Of a stretch of DNA of 64,000 nucleotides, positions 24,015-36,900 are shown piece after piece. The notes beneath the pieces were generated by a model that worked only from the letters and a program-made list of their open reading frames with translations, made no database searches and was not told the origin of the DNA. A program made the translations under genes and the position numbers. Every line of letters begins with the position of its first letter. Position 1 is the first letter of the stretch. Source of the stretch: Citrus sinensis (lineage: Eukaryota > Streptophyta > Magnoliopsida > Sapindales > Rutaceae); NCBI RefSeq assembly GCF_022201045.2, contig NC_068556.1, positions 434,001 to 498,000 on the forward strand. Reading direction: 5' to 3'.

Positions 24015-24517
24015 GGGCCCGTTTGGTTTTAGTTATATATCATGAGATTGGATAATTTTAGTGTAAAATAATCTTTATATCATGTTTGGTGTAAAAAAAA
24101 TAATAGTAAAATAATAATAATGGGCCCACCACTTAATCCCAATAGTGGCAAAATTTCATCCCAAGGGGACCATTGGGATTACATTTTCTAAGATAAAATT
24201 TTGTCCTCTACTATTCATGAGATTAAAAACTATAACAAGTTAATTATTAAAAAAAATTAAGGAAAGATTTTGCAATTTTTTTTATAAATTTACCAATAAT
24301 TATTGATTTAAATTAGATTATATTACATGTCATTTTAAAGTAAATCTACAATGATTTTAATAAATTAATATATGACATATTATTAGTTATTAGCTAATCT
24401 CATGACATACTAAACACAATATAATATTATATATAATTTAGTATTATCCAATCTAATCCTATCTTATTCAATCTAATCCAATCCAATTTAATTTAATCCG
24501 TCGTACCAAACCAGTCC
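24015..24517. mobile_element. PIF/Harbinger-type MITE (503 bp)
   Basis: The ends GGGCCCGTTTGGTTTTAG and, inverted, GGACTGGTTTGGTACG are flanked by TTA at 24012-24014 and 24518-24520. Internal ATCTAATCC/CAATCTAATCC words are common near the right end. The 3-bp TTA duplication and GTTTGGT ends indicate the PIF/Harbinger type. It is non-coding. Confidence 0.75.
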
Positions 24518-24544
24518 TTAGTGTCTAGTCTTGACGTTAATATT

Positions 24545-24686
24545 AGATTGTTAAAAGGGTTAGAGGTCGGGTTAGGATATTTTGGTAGGGCCCAAGTTAT
24601 AACCCGAATGTAATTGGATCCAAAAACCTGAACCCTAGCCCAACTTTTAACCCTTAATTCGGGTCAAAGTGTTTTTGCGATCCCTA
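24545..24686. mobile_element. Possible truncated hAT end
   Basis: The stretch ends TTTTTGCGATCCCTA, which as its reverse complement reads TAGGGATCGCAAAAA, like the other TAGGG hAT ends in this window. It holds GGGTTAG/AACCC words in both orientations. I cannot find the left terminus or a target duplication, so the start is approximate. Confidence 0.4.
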
Positions 24687-25161
24687 CTTGTGCGGACATC
24701 GATGCTTGATAGCCCAATCCGCCGGAGTGCTAAACGTGGACTGCCAAGCCTCTCAAGTCGCAGTCTCATCTCGACCACCCGACTCTACAGCTGGACCACC
24801 AATGGGATATCCGATTTCATCCGGTTTTGGGATTCCAAGTGTTATTAGCCCATGGGCCCAAAAGAAAGACTCCGGATCACAGAATTGAAGCCCAAGTCCC
24901 TGCTTGGGCAACGAAAAGTAATTGTAATCACTAAACAATACGCGTAAAAAACACACTCCTAGTCACGCAGAATAAGAATCAACACACGTTTCCATGTCGT
25001 AAATCTCTCCCTTTTATTATTTTTTAAAGCTTAGGATAACACCAATTCAAGCCGTTGAGAATGTTCTAGAGGAAACTGGCTTCAACAAAGACTTTGCCTT
25101 CGAGAGCTAACTATGAATGTCTTTCCAGCCTCTCTTCCCGTCGGAAGCCGAGATTTTGTCC

Positions 25162-25169
25162 TATAAATA
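25162..25169 (+). promoter_or_regulatory. TATA box and upstream GCCCA elements of the zinc-ribbon gene
   Basis: TATAAATA at 25162-25169 lies 94 bp before the ATG at 25263. Upstream, at about 24848-24910, are GCCCATGGGCCCA, AAGCCCAA and TTGGGC. These resemble site II (TGGGCC/T) elements of plant housekeeping genes. Confidence 0.5.
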
Positions 25170-25262
25170 CCCTTTTTGCATAAATTTTTTTGTACGGAGG
25201 ATTTTGTCAATTATTAGTCCAGTCGAATCAAATAATTGATTTTGAAAAGCAGGCGATCGAGG

Positions 25263-25463
25263 ATGTGTTTGGTGTGTGTGTGCGACGAGGATGAGAGAGT
25301 GTTAGGAACGCAGACAGCGCCAGGCGCATGTCCGTTCTGTGGAGGCATGATACGAGCCATGGACGTTCAGAGCGAGTGGAGATTCTGTTTCTTGCCTCTG
25401 TATTTCAAAACCAAGAGGAAGTTTTATTGTACCGTTTGTGCCAGACGTTTGGTCGTCCAATAG
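25263..25463 (+). CDS. Small conserved zinc-ribbon-like protein (66 aa)
   Basis: A 66-residue frame starts at the ATG at 25263 (MCLVCVCDEDERVLG). Eight Cys are present: an N-terminal C-x2-C-x-C (residues 2, 5, 7), CPFC (23-26), a lone Cys at 42, and CTVC (56-59). The paired CxxC motifs about 30 residues apart suggest a zinc ribbon. The centre (WRFCFLPLYFKTKRKFYC) is aromatic and basic, and the protein ends ARRLVVQ. I recognise this as a short protein conserved in flowering plants but know no function for it. A good TATA box and GCCCA elements upstream support expression. The nearest downstream gene, a beta-COP copy, starts 2.3 kb away. Confidence 0.75.
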   Translation: MCLVCVCDEDERVLGTQTAPGACPFCGGMIRAMDVQSEWRFCFLPLYFKTKRKFYCTVCARRLVVQ

Positions 25464-26850
25464 TTTTTACATACATACAACTTCTTGTCTGCTCAATAAT
25501 AATCATAAAACAAGAGCTTTTGATAATCTTATCTCTGTGCATATGTAAATTGAGTTACTCTCTCTTTTAATTTCGCTCTGTGTATTTTTGTGTTATGAGT
25601 TTGTTAATTTTCCAGTTTTGGTTTGCGTTATGCAGAATATTTCTTCTTCTTTGTGTCTGAGGTTGACAATTCAAAATTCATGGTCGTGACTTTACGATTC
25701 TAGCCTGTATTTCGAATATATCTTTTAGAAGATAAGATCTTCCCAAGCTTCCAATCTGTTCAAGGATCATTTATTTATTTTTCTCTAAAGGAAAAGTCAT
25801 TGCTGGTCAAAGTAGCCAGCAATCTAAGAGTACCCTTTGTGAAAGGAACAATTTTGTTTCCGAAAGGGCTGTACTTTGTTAAAATTTTCGACTAAATCAA
25901 CCTCCGAAGGAGTAATCAAACGAAGGCAAAGGCAAAGTTCTATGAGCTTCACTTCTTCTTCCGGTAAAGCTTGAATAAAGTAACTTTTTTTGTATACCAA
26001 AAATAATGTTGCATATTTGCATTCTTAATTAGTGAATCAACCAAATTTTATAAAATAATAAATGCTATCATATAGTTGGGATGGATGGTTTGTACCTCGA
26101 TGTGCAATCTATTCTTGATTGGAAGTTAGCATTCAATGACTGTACTGGTATTATCGTTTATCAGTGAATGACAACACAGTTTATTGATACATGTGATTAG
26201 AAGCTATTAGAACCTAAATTCTATGATGGTGCAATCTGAATATTTGTGGGGTAAAAAAAAATCTACTTTCAAATATTTATGAGAATTCAATTCCCGTAAA
26301 CACGGGCAGGATTCGAATCCCTTACCACTAACCCATTTATGGGTTCCCACTTATAAATATAATGTTAGTATTTAATTTAAGAGCTATGATTCAATGTCAA
26401 ATTTAATTTAGTATTGGTAAATTGATTGAAAAGTTTGAACAATAGCCATGGCATAAACATGAAATTTAAGAATAAAAAACTAGACATGAATCTGCACCTA
26501 GGTAGCAAGTGTATGTACTGGTGAATTTTGGCTGTTTGGCAGCCGAGAAAGGTGAGAGGAAAAAATATTGAGAGAGAATTAAAATGTATGTGTTTATTTA
26601 TTGTTTAGGCACAGAGAAAATACAGTTTATTTATTATTTAGGACACGGAGAAAATACAACAGAATACAACTTGCGCATGTATTAGTATTGATTAGAAGCA
26701 TCTGGAAACATCTAACAAGGTCACTCTGCCTCTGCCTCTGCCTAACAAGAAAATGGCGCCAAAAAATAATAAGCATCAAGAGCGTGTAACGAACCAGCCG
26801 AGCTGGCTGCCACATCAGCAGATGCATAACAAACTTTTGATACATTGGAC
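25464..26850. other. Intergenic DNA upstream of the first beta-COP gene
   Basis: No gene is supported. Around 26295-26350 the sequence GGCAGGATTCGAATCCC and CCCATTTATGGG resembles tRNA-related or retroelement debris, but no cloverleaf can be drawn. Bases 26720-26743 repeat TCTGCC. Confidence 0.35.
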
Positions 26851-26901
26851 CACGTGCGGACTTGCTTTGCACTCTCTTCCGATGGAGGTCGTCTATATAT
26901 T
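26851..26901 (+). promoter_or_regulatory. Promoter core of beta-COP copy 1 (G-box and TATA)
   Basis: A palindromic G-box CACGTG at 26851-26856 is followed 38 bp later by TATATATT at 26894-26901. A CT-rich leader begins near 27000. The leader appears to be split by an intron whose acceptor CAG lies just before the A-rich stretch at about 27712. Confidence 0.5.
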
Positions 26902-27743
26902 TGCAAGAAATTAAAACCAAATGAGCGCTTAAAATCTAAACTTCCAATCACTCGTACTCTCAAATATTACGCAGCGCTCACATCGTTTAAAGTTTGTTTC
27001 TCTCTCTCTCCCTCTCTAATTTTCTTGAATCTTGCACATTAATTGATTCATTTTCTTGGCAACCAAACACGACATTTGTTGATTTTTCTCGTTTGATGTA
27101 GATATTCTTATCGATTTTCTCTGTGCTTATCACTTTCTAGTTAACATTATGTTGAAATTTTCCTACATTTAACTGATAACTTTACTTAGAAACTAACTGA
27201 AATTGTTAGATAATTAATAGTGTTTACGTCTTGGATTCGCGATGTCATGCGTTTGATAATACTTTGAATAACTGTGAGATCTTGATGTAGCTAATTGTTC
27301 TTATGCTTTCTTTATGCTTTTACCTACCAAGATTGTCGAATTATGTTTTGAATTTCCAGTACTAGGTCCGATCTTGCTGAGACCATACAATTTTTTTTTT
27401 TTTTTTAATTTATGAAGAACTTATCTTTTTTGCTGCCAACTAACTAGTACTGGATTCTTTTTGTCTCATTTCCGTTTTCATCTTCACGAGTTATTCCAAA
27501 TCAGTGAGGGAATTGAAGTGGAAAGGATTTTATGTGATAGGTTTAATGATTTAAGGCTAGTTTTTTTTTTTCAGATTTTAATTTTGCTTATGTATATTTT
27601 TTTGGTGTTCTAGAATTATAACAAAGAATATATGTGTATAATTTGCTAAACATTTTTGTATCAAATTATTTATAATGCTGTTTTCTGACAATGCACGAAC
27701 TTCAAATAACAGAAAAAAAGAAAAAAAAAAAGGATCTGCAAAA

Positions 27744-30700
27744 ATGGAGAGGCCTCATACTCTGCTCATTCACTATGACAAAGGGACGCCAGCAATTGCA
27801 AAACAAATAGTGAAAGATCTTCAAGGCCGCGATGGGCCTGCGAAAGTTGATGCCATGAAGAAAGCAATTATGCTTTTGTTGAATGGTGAAACCTTACCTC
27901 AGCTGCTTAATACAATCGTTAGATTTGTTTTACCTTCTCAGGACCCGATGTTACAAAAATTGTTGCTTTTATATTTGGAGATCATTGACATTGTAAAAGT
28001 AGATGCAGATGCTGGCGGTGGCACCATGAATGAAATGTATATTTGCCAACATCTTAAAAACAATCTCAACAATTCGAATATATATACTCGTGTTGCTACT
28101 TTGAGGTTTATTTGCCACTTGAACGACAAACATTTAGATATAATTCGGGAGTTGAAATCTTCAGTTGTGGGAAATTTGCAACATAAGCACCCATATGTTC
28201 GGAGGAATGCTATATTGGCTGTAATGACAATAGATAAGCTTCCACAGGGTCAGCTGCTTCTGGTGGATGCACCCGAAACAATTGAAGAGGTTCTATCAAA
28301 AGAGGAGGATCCATCAGCCAAGCGAAGTGCATTTCTCATGCTCTCTACTTGTGATCAGGATCGAGCAATTAATTACCTGTTGAGTCATGTTGATAGTGTT
28401 TCTGGATGGGGTGAATTGCTTCAGATGGTTGTATTGGAGTTGATTCGGAAAGTCTTAGTCAGCCGAATGGACAAGGGGGAGAAGGAGACCTATATCAATA
28501 TTGTTAAATCATTGTTGAATGCTCCTTCAACTGCAACTGCAGTTGCTTACGAATGTGCAGGGATACTTGTCTCTTTGTCATCTAAACCCACTGATATTGT
28601 AGCTGCTGCTAACACCTACTGTCAGCTTCTTCGTTCTCAAAGTGACAACAATGTCAAGCTTATTGCACTTGACCGGCTAATTGAGCTCAAGTCTTCACAC
28701 AGGGATATCATGGTTGATCTGACCATGGATCTGCTAAGGGCACTTAACTGTCGTAATACTGACATTCAAAAGAAAGCGCTTCAAATTGTGCTCGAGTTGA
28801 TAACTGAAAGGAATATCAATGGGGTAGTTCTTATGTTGAAGAACGAAGCTTTTAAGACCCAGGGTCATGGTGGGGAGTTTAAGAACAATGGAAAGTATAG
28901 GCAAATGCTCATTCAAGCCATTCGTATCTGTGCCCTTAAGTTTCCAAAAGTGGCAAGCACTGTGGACGATCTGCTGATGGACTTCTCAGGGGACAACAAT
29001 GTTGCTTCCGCTATTGATATGCTTCATTCTGTTCGAGAAATAATTGAAATGAATCACGAAGTGAGGGTCTCTATTATAACCAGAGTATTGGACAATCTCT
29101 ATCGGATCAGAGCTTCACGAGTTTGTTCTTGTGCTCTTTGGACCATTGGGGAGTATTGCCGGTCTCTTGATGAAGTTGAGAATGGCATAGCGACCATCAA
29201 GCACTGTCTCGGAGAGTTGCCATTTTTACCAGTCTCTGAAGAAGGGGAGGATACTGACTCTTCCGAGAAAGTTCAGCAGAAAATGAACTCAGTTACTGTT
29301 TCTTCTGTTCTTGCTGATGCCTCTGAACCTGCTTTTTCCGATCAGGGGTCATTGACTTGGAGAAATTTAAGATCATTTCTTCTCACTGGTGATTTTTTCC
29401 TTGGGGCAGTTGTTGCTTCCACCCTGACAAAGCTAGTTCTGAGATTGGAAGGGGTGCAGTCATCTAAAGTTGAAGTGAATAAAGCATCCACTCAGGCAGT
29501 ATTGATCATGGTCTCAATGTTACAATTAGGACAATCTCCAGTTCTGCCGCACCCAATTGATAACGATTCTTATGATAGGATTGTTGTGTGCATAAGATTG
29601 CTTTGCAGTACTGGTGACAATGTCAGGAAGATATGGTTGCAGTCTTGCCGCCAGAGCTTTGTAAAGATGCTTTCAGAGAAGCAGTTAAGGGAATCTGAGG
29701 AATTAGATGCTAAGGCTCAGATTTCTCATGCACAGCCAGATGACCTTATTCACTTTGACAGTCTAAAGACCATGAAGGTAATGGCTATTCATTGTGGATG
29801 ACAAGGAAAGAGCTACGGTTTGTCATTCGGGTTTATCTTAATTTGTAAAACTACACTTTTTCTTGCCCTGCTGTTCATGCATGTAAATGGTTTACCTGAT
29901 ATATGCTTTGACATTAGGATTTTATCCACTTATTAGATCCTTTTCGGTACAAACTTGATACTTCACTTAGCTTTGCTTACCTGTTAGTTATTGTTAATTT
30001 TCCATACTTCTCAATTTTAGTTCTTTTGTGGTTCTTTATATTTGTTAGTGATTATTATGTAAAAATGTGAGGTATTCAATAATCAAGACGGTAAACATCC
30101 AGTTCTTGAGTCAGCTTGACTTGGAATATGAGGTGCAAAATATCCTGATTTTCTTGTGATTATATGTATAAATGCGATAGTTAATCAAAATTCCCAACCG
30201 GAAACTTCCAGGGGAGGAGTCAGCTTGAGTTAGAAGATATGACGCCAGACGATGAAAAACTTGAAACTGGAGAGTTCATCAAGGATGGAGATGGTGTAAA
30301 TAAGCTTAACCGCCGTATTCATCAACTCACTGGATTTAGTGACCCTGTATATGCTGAAGCCTTTGTTACTGTTCACCGCCATGATATTGTCCTTGACATT
30401 ACAATTATCAACCGCACCAAGCAAACCCTCCAGAATTTTGTCATGGAGTTGATTATCAAGGGTGGCCTTGAAATTGTTGAGCTTAAACCTGTTGAGGATC
30501 CCCAGAATAACACTTTAGCACCTGAATCAAACATGGAAATAAAGGTTAAACTCATGGTGGTCTCAACTGACACCGGAGTAATATGCGGTCATGTGGTGTA
30601 CGGGACTTCAAATGGGGAGAAAACAGTTGTTCTTAGTGAAATTTGCTTCGACGTCGGGGACTATATGTCTCCTGCAGTTTGTACAGATGAAGCTTTTAGA

Positions 30701-31622
30701 ACCCTGTGGGCTGAGCTCGAGTGGAAACGCAAGGTATCTGCTACTAACGTTAACGGTGACTGTAACACCATATGACGTTTTTAACCTGATGCCATCAGTT
30801 TTTCTTGCTTGTACTCTGAATTAGTTGTTTAATTCCTTTAATTCCCGCGACTGATTACTTATCTCTCTTGGTCTTGGTGGTGGTGCTGAGTTGACACTTC
30901 TAGTTTAATTTTCATCTGTCTTCGGCGCTGCAGGTTGATGTTGACACGGAAATTCAAGATGAAAAGGAATTTCTGGATCACATAATCAAATTAACCAACA
31001 TGAAGTGCCTGACTGCACCGTAAGTTGGATCTATCTCAAAACAAATCTCTTGAATGATAACTGAAATGGGTGCTTGTTCTCTGTGCAATGTGGACTTAGA
31101 AACAATGGGAATATATGTGCAGTTAAATTAACAGTCAATCGAGTCAATAGTTTAACAACATCCTATCACCTTACCTTACCTTATAGTTCACATTTCTATG
31201 TTGTAGTCTTTTGGAGAACAATGTGTACGATTCATAAATCTACAAGTGTATTTTGCACTTGCAAAACTTTTTTAATACATCGTCGCAACATAGTAGCAGG
31301 TGGACCTGTCTTCCAAGTTCTCAGGAGACATCCAGGTTTTAATGCATGCGAATGGTTCTCTCACAATAATTATTCTGATTCTTTCGACTGGTTGTTTTGG
31401 CTTGATTTGAACTGCAGACTAGATGGTAACTGTGGATTTCTGACCGCAAACTTATATGCCAAGAGTGTGTTCGGTGAGGATGCATTGGTAAATGTAAGCA
31501 TTGAGAAAAAGAACAACGGCAGACTCGGTGGCAGCATCAAAATAAAGAGCAAGAGCCAAGGCATAGCACTTGGTCTCAGCAATAAGATCTCTCTCAAGCA
31601 GAAGGGAAAGGGAGGCAATTGA
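27744..31622 (+). CDS. Coatomer subunit beta (beta-COP), tandem copy 1
   Basis: Four coding exons (27744-29777, 30212-30733, 30934-31019, 31418-31622) join in frame with GT-AG introns to give 948 residues, the normal length for plant beta-COP. Beta-COP is a core subunit of the COPI coat, which is recruited by ARF1-GTP to Golgi membranes and drives Golgi-to-ER transport. The N-terminal two-thirds is an adaptin-like helical solenoid ([55 protein letters not shown]). A Ser/Glu-rich linker ([15 protein letters not shown]) leads to the C-terminal platform and appendage ([41 protein letters not shown]). An upstream in-frame ATG at 27675 probably lies in the leader intron, so I chose 27744, which matches copy 2. 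Relative to copy 2 it diverges at positions such as [17 protein letters not shown], and its linker is shorter. All splice sites and the frame are intact. Confidence 0.92.
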
Positions 31623-31663
31623 GGTGGAAGAACAATATCAATACCCAGAAAAAACTGGTGTGC

Positions 31664-31690
31664 TTTTTTTTTTTTTTGGGGGGGGGGGGG
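31664..31690. repeat. T14-G13 homopolymer junction
   Basis: Fourteen T (31664-31677) are followed directly by thirteen G (31678-31690), 42 bp after the stop codon of beta-COP copy 1, in its 3' untranslated region. A very similar T14-G22 tract occurs at 42651-42686. Confidence 0.9.
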
Positions 31691-31699
31691 CAAGTTTTG

Positions 31700-32860
31700 T
31701 TAATTTGTATTCTAATTACTGATTCATTGAACTTGAACCGACGCAGGTGCTTTGCCGACAAATAAGAAGATTGCCCATCCCACCTTTCTTGTTCAGTTTG
31801 TATCTACGGCATTTAGGAAGTGACATCTGTAAATAATTGAATCATATAGATTGTACTGTGAAAGGCAACCGAATGATGATGATCGAAATTGCTCAACACT
31901 AGAACAAGATTTTTCTGTGATTTCTACATCATTTTGCTTTACGAAAAGCATTTATATCATGTGTGTGTGCATTTATTTCGCTTGAAAAAAAAATGATGCC
32001 TCAGCAAGATCAGATCTTCAATCAAAATTGAGCAATTTTTGCTAAAAGGAAAAACCAACTTGCGACGCCACGAATTCACAGTCCATAACCGAGAATTTGG
32101 ATCACGGTATCATTTCAGCATTCGATTATTGACTTCCTTGTCCCTTTCATGGCAAATCTTCTATCGCTACATTAGGCCCGTATTAACTGGGCTTTCAAGT
32201 CCGTCTACCGTTTATCGGGGCGAACCCGATCAACCCCCTTCTTATCGCGAGTCGGACTTTGTCGCTAACTTCCTCTTAGCATAACTTTTGAAGACCGAAT
32301 ATGGTTTTACTTTTGACGTTTAAGAAATCAAAATGGCTCTTTTAAGTCTTTTGTTAGTAAAATATCATTTCCATTAGAATTTTGTCACTGAGAGTAATTT
32401 TTCAGAAAGGTAAGAATAGAAATTTGTCTAAGATAATTTTTTAACCCCTTATCCCTCATCAATTCCAATTATTTACTTCTAGTGAAACACCATTAGTTTT
32501 GGGAAAAAAATAAAAATAAAATTCATAACACAATATATTGTTATTACAATTTTACAACAACTCAATATATATTAGACACGATAAATCAAACATTTATTTC
32601 ATATAGGAGAATAATCTTTTATCTCATCTCCTGATCAATGGCCTAAGTGACCACATCATTTTTTTTAAAACAATTTTGGTAATTTATTTAAATTTATCAC
32701 AACAATTATCATCTGTTATTCTGTTTATATAAAGGATTTCAATGTTTTTTTTAAACGGAACAATTTAATTTAATAAAAAAAAAAGAAAAGAGAAAAGCGA
32801 ATGACAAAAAGACCCTTGCGGGTTAACTTTCAATGCTTCAATCGCCTGTTCTCTCTCCCA
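31700..32860. other. 3' region of beta-COP copy 1 and spacer between the tandem copies
   Basis: To about 31830 the sequence is homologous to the 3' end of copy 2: both share an acceptor-like GCAG followed by GTGCTTTGCC and, further on, AGGAAGTGACAT, suggesting a 3' UTR intron. From 32040 to 32285 there is a GC-richer stretch with an open frame that I cannot identify. The remainder is AT-rich. Confidence 0.45.
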
Positions 32861-32862
32861 CA

Positions 32863-32868
32863 TATAAA
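32863..32868 (+). promoter_or_regulatory. TATA box of beta-COP copy 2
   Basis: TATAAA at 32863-32868 lies about 130 bp upstream of a CT-rich leader (33001-33020). The following ACAAATGAGCATTTAAGATCT resembles the copy 1 leader (CCAAATGAGCGCTTAAAATCT), so the duplication included the promoter-proximal region. The leader again appears to hold an intron, ending in GACAG at 33908-33912, just before the ATG at 33931. Confidence 0.5.
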
Positions 32869-33930
32869 CTGAGAGCAGATCTAAAGATCTGCAATGGTCC
32901 TCACTCAGTCGTTTGTATTTTGAACAATTAACAACAAATGAGCATTTAAGATCTGACATCTAAATCATCAATTTCACTCAACGCTCATCACAAGAGGTTC
33001 GTTTCTTTCTCTCTCTATTTTCTTAGATCCTGTGGATTTGTTGATTCATTTTCTCGGCAGCCAAACTGAACATTTGTTAATTTTCTCGTTCGATTTTGGT
33101 TATTCATGGTGTTTCATTTTTCTTATCTAACTCCAGGTAATGTTACGCTTCTATGTCATGCTTCTACATTCTACAGGCGCTTGAACTGATTTTTTTTTTT
33201 TTTCTTTGAAGTTGAAATTGTTAATCTAGCATGTAGATTTTCGATTCGTGATGTGAATTGAGAGAATTCAGTTATAGCTTTTGATAGGACTATTAGCAAC
33301 TATGAGATCTTGATGTAGCTAATCATTGTCGTATTTTGTGTGTGTGTTTAATATGTTTTTACTTAGCCCGAATTGTTGAATTATCTTTAAATTTCAATGT
33401 TAGATCTGATCTGGTTGAGGCATATGCATTTAATGCCTGTTTAACTTGTAACTTATCCTTTTAATGCTGATTAGGGCTGGATTAAGACTTGTTTCATTTC
33501 TGTTTTTCTCTAGTTATTTGAAATCACAAGGGAGGTGGATAGGATTTTGTGTGAGGTCTGGTCTAAAAATTTTCCTTAGTCTCCGCTTTCTAAAGCACAT
33601 GCACATGCACACTGAGATTGATATGGAGAGCAGATAATAGAATTGTTGTGTTATTGGAAAATGAACACTAGGACAGTTTATCATATGATTGGAAATGTAT
33701 CTTGTATTTTGGCATCTGTTGCACTGATGGTTGACTAATGTGATGATTATTGATGATGTCTAATTCTTCCATAATTTAATTGTGTTCTAATTTTGCTTAG
33801 CTGAATTATTTGATTTTTCTAGAATAATAACGGAACACGTAACTTGGAAAATTTGATCTTTTTGTATCAAGTTATTCATAGGATTGTTTTTTACATGAAT
33901 TTTAAATGACAGAAAAGACTATCTGCAAAA

Positions 33931-36900
33931 ATGGAGAAGTCTTGTACTCTGCTCATTCATTTTGACAAAGGGACGCCAGCAATTGCAAATGAAATTAAGG
34001 AAGCTCTTGAAGGCAATGATGTGCCTGCAAAAGTTGATGCCATGAAGAAGGCAATCATGCTTTTGTTGAATGGTGAAACATTGCCCCAGCTTTTTATCAC
34101 AATTGTTAGATATGTTTTGCCTTCTGAGGACCACACAATACAGAAATTGTTGCTTCTATATTTGGAGATCATCGACAAAACAGATGCTAAAGGTAGGGTC
34201 TTGCCTGAAATGATTTTGATTTGCCAAAATCTAAGGAACAATCTTCAGCACCCGAATGAATATATCCGTGGGGTTACTTTGAGGTTTCTTTGCCGCTTGA
34301 ACGAGACAGAAATAATTGAGCCATTGATTCCTTCAGTTTTGCAAAATTTGCAACATCGACACCCGTACATTCGGAGGAATGCCATATTGGCTGTAATGGC
34401 AATATATAAGCTTCCACAGGGTGAGCAGCTTCTGGTGGATGCACCTGAAATGATTGAAAAGGTTCTCTCGACAGAGCAGGATCCATCAGCTAAGCGGAAT
34501 GCATTCCTAATGCTCTTTACTTGTGATCAGGATCGAGCAATTAATTACCTGTTGACCCATGTTGATAGAGTTTCTGAATGGGGTGAATTGCTTCAGATGG
34601 TTGTATTGGAGTTGATTCGGAAAGTCTGCCGAACCAATAAGGGAGAGAAGGGGAAGTATATCAAGATTATTATATCATTGTTGAATGCCCCTTCAACTGC
34701 AGTTATTTATGAATGCGCTGGGACACTTGTCTCTTTGTCATCTGCACCCACTGCTATTAGAGCTGCTGCTAATACCTACTCTCAGCTTCTTCTATCTCAG
34801 AGTGACAACAATGTCAAGCTTATTGTACTTGACCGACTGAATGAGCTCAGGTCTTCACACAGAGATATAATGGTTGATCTGATCATGGATGTGCTGAGGG
34901 CACTTAACAGCCCTAATCTTGACATTCGAAGGAAGACTCTTGACATTGTGCTTGAATTGATAACTCCTAGAAACATCAATGAGGTAGTTCTTATGTTGAA
35001 GAAAGAAGTTGTTAAGACCCAGAGTGGGGAGCTTGAGAAGAATGGTGAGTATAGGCAAATGCTTATTCAAGCCATCCATTCTTGTGCCATTAAGTTCCCT
35101 GAGGTGGCAAGCACAGTGGTCCATCTGCTGATGGATTTCTTGGGAGACAGCAATGTTGCTTCAGCTATAGATGTGATTATCTTTGTTCGAGAAATAATTG
35201 AAATGAATCCTAAACTGAGGGTCTCTATTATAACAAGATTATTGGACAACTTCTACCAGATCAGAGCTGCACGAGTGTGCACTTGCGCTCTTTGGATCAT
35301 TGGAGAGTATTGCCAGTCTCTTTCTGAAGTTGAGAATGGCATAGCAACCATTAAGCAGTGTCTTGGAGAGTTGCCATTTTTCTCAGTCTCTGAAGAAGGG
35401 GAGGATACTGATTCTTCTAAGAAAGTTCAGCAGCAAGCCAGCTCAACTACTGTTTCTTCCAGGAGACCAGCTGTTCTTGCTGATGGAACTTATGCTACTC
35501 AGAGTGCCGCCTCTGAAACCGCTTTTTCCCCTCCTACCATTGTTCAGGGAACATTGACTTCTGGAAATTTAAGATCCCTTCTTCTCACTGGTGATTTTTT
35601 CCTTGGGGCAGTTGTGGCTTGCACACTGACAAAGCTTGTTTTGAGATTGGAGGAGGTGCAGCCATCTCGAGTTGAAGTGAATAAAGCATCCTCACAGGCC
35701 TTACTGATCATGGTCTCAATGTTGCAATTAGGACAATCTCCAGTTCTGCCACACCCAATTGATAACGATTCTTTTGATAGGATTGTTGTGTGCATAAGAT
35801 TGCTTTGCAATACTGGTGATAATATCAGGAAGATATGGTTGCAGTCTTGCCGCCAGAGCTTTGTGAAGATGCTTTCCGAGAAACAGTTAAGGGAATCTGA
35901 GGAATTAAAGGCAAAGGCTCAGATTTCTCATGCACAGCCAGATGACCTTATTGACTTCTACCATCTGAAGAGCAGGAAGGTAATAGCTATTGAATGTGTG
36001 GATGACAAGGAAGAAGGAGTAGGTTTATTATACAGATTGATCTTAATTTTTGAAAAAAAACTATATCTTGGCCTGTTCTTTTTGAATGAATGGGAGGAAA
36101 GACGAAATATAAAGGGGAAAAAAGTGGGTAATGTAAATGGTTCTCCTGATATAAGCGTTTTGATGTTGGGATCTTGATCTGCATCTTTCGTTCTGTTTAT
36201 TGTACTTTCTTGATATTTTGATATGCATACCTCACCCAGCACACCGCAACACTTAGTTATTGTTGATTTTTTAGGTTTCACAAATTTAATTCTTTTGTTG
36301 TTTCTTTATATTTTTTGGTGATTATGTGTATAGAAGTGATGGCTAACCAAAATTCATGACTGTAAATTTCCAGGGAATGAGTCAGCTGGAGTTGGAAGAT
36401 GAGGTGCAAGATGATCTAAAACGCGCAACTGGGGAGTTTGTCAAGGAAGGAGATGATGCAAATAAGCTCAACCGCATTCTTCAACTCACTGGATTTAGTG
36501 ACCCTGTGTATGCTGAAGCATATGTTACTGTTCACCACTATGATATTGTCCTTGATGTTACAGTTATCAACCGCACCAAGGAAACCCTTCAGAATTTGTG
36601 CTTGGAGTTAGCTACTATGGGTGATCTTAAGCTTGTTGAGCGTCCACAGAATTATACATTAGCACCTGAATCAAGCAAGCAAATAAAGGCTAACATCAAG
36701 GTGTCCTCCACTGAGACTGGGGTCATTTTTGGGAATATTGTTTATGAGACTTCAAATGTGCTTGAGCGAACAGTTGTTGTCCTCAATGACATTCACATTG
36801 ACATCATGGACTATATTTCTCCTGCTGTTTGTACAGATGCAGCTTTTAGAACTATGTGGGCTGAGTTTGAATGGGAAAACAAGGTATCTCTAGCGTTAGT

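Noticed and set aside
24688..24956. Short frames on both strands upstream of the zinc-ribbon gene
   Set aside because: They mirror each other, lack domains and fall in a likely promoter region with GCCCA elements.
5000..25000. An undescribed defence or gene-cluster system
   Set aside because: The genes are unrelated housekeeping and regulatory genes; the accessory DNA is explained by MITEs, and no uncharacterised multi-gene cassette is visible.
26295..26350. tRNA-like B-box sequence (GATTCGAATCCC)
   Set aside because: No A-box or cloverleaf can be assembled around it; it is more likely retroelement or SINE debris.
27675..27743. Upstream in-frame ATG for beta-COP copy 1
   Set aside because: It lies before the A-rich acceptor region of the leader intron, its codons do not resemble the family, and copy 2 starts at the position equivalent to 27744.
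35980..36177. In-frame extension of beta-COP copy 2 exon 1 beyond 35979
   Set aside because: The donor AAG|GTAATAG at 35979 matches the copy 1 donor (AAG|GTAATGG), and splicing to 36374 restores the family sequence; the extension is intron.
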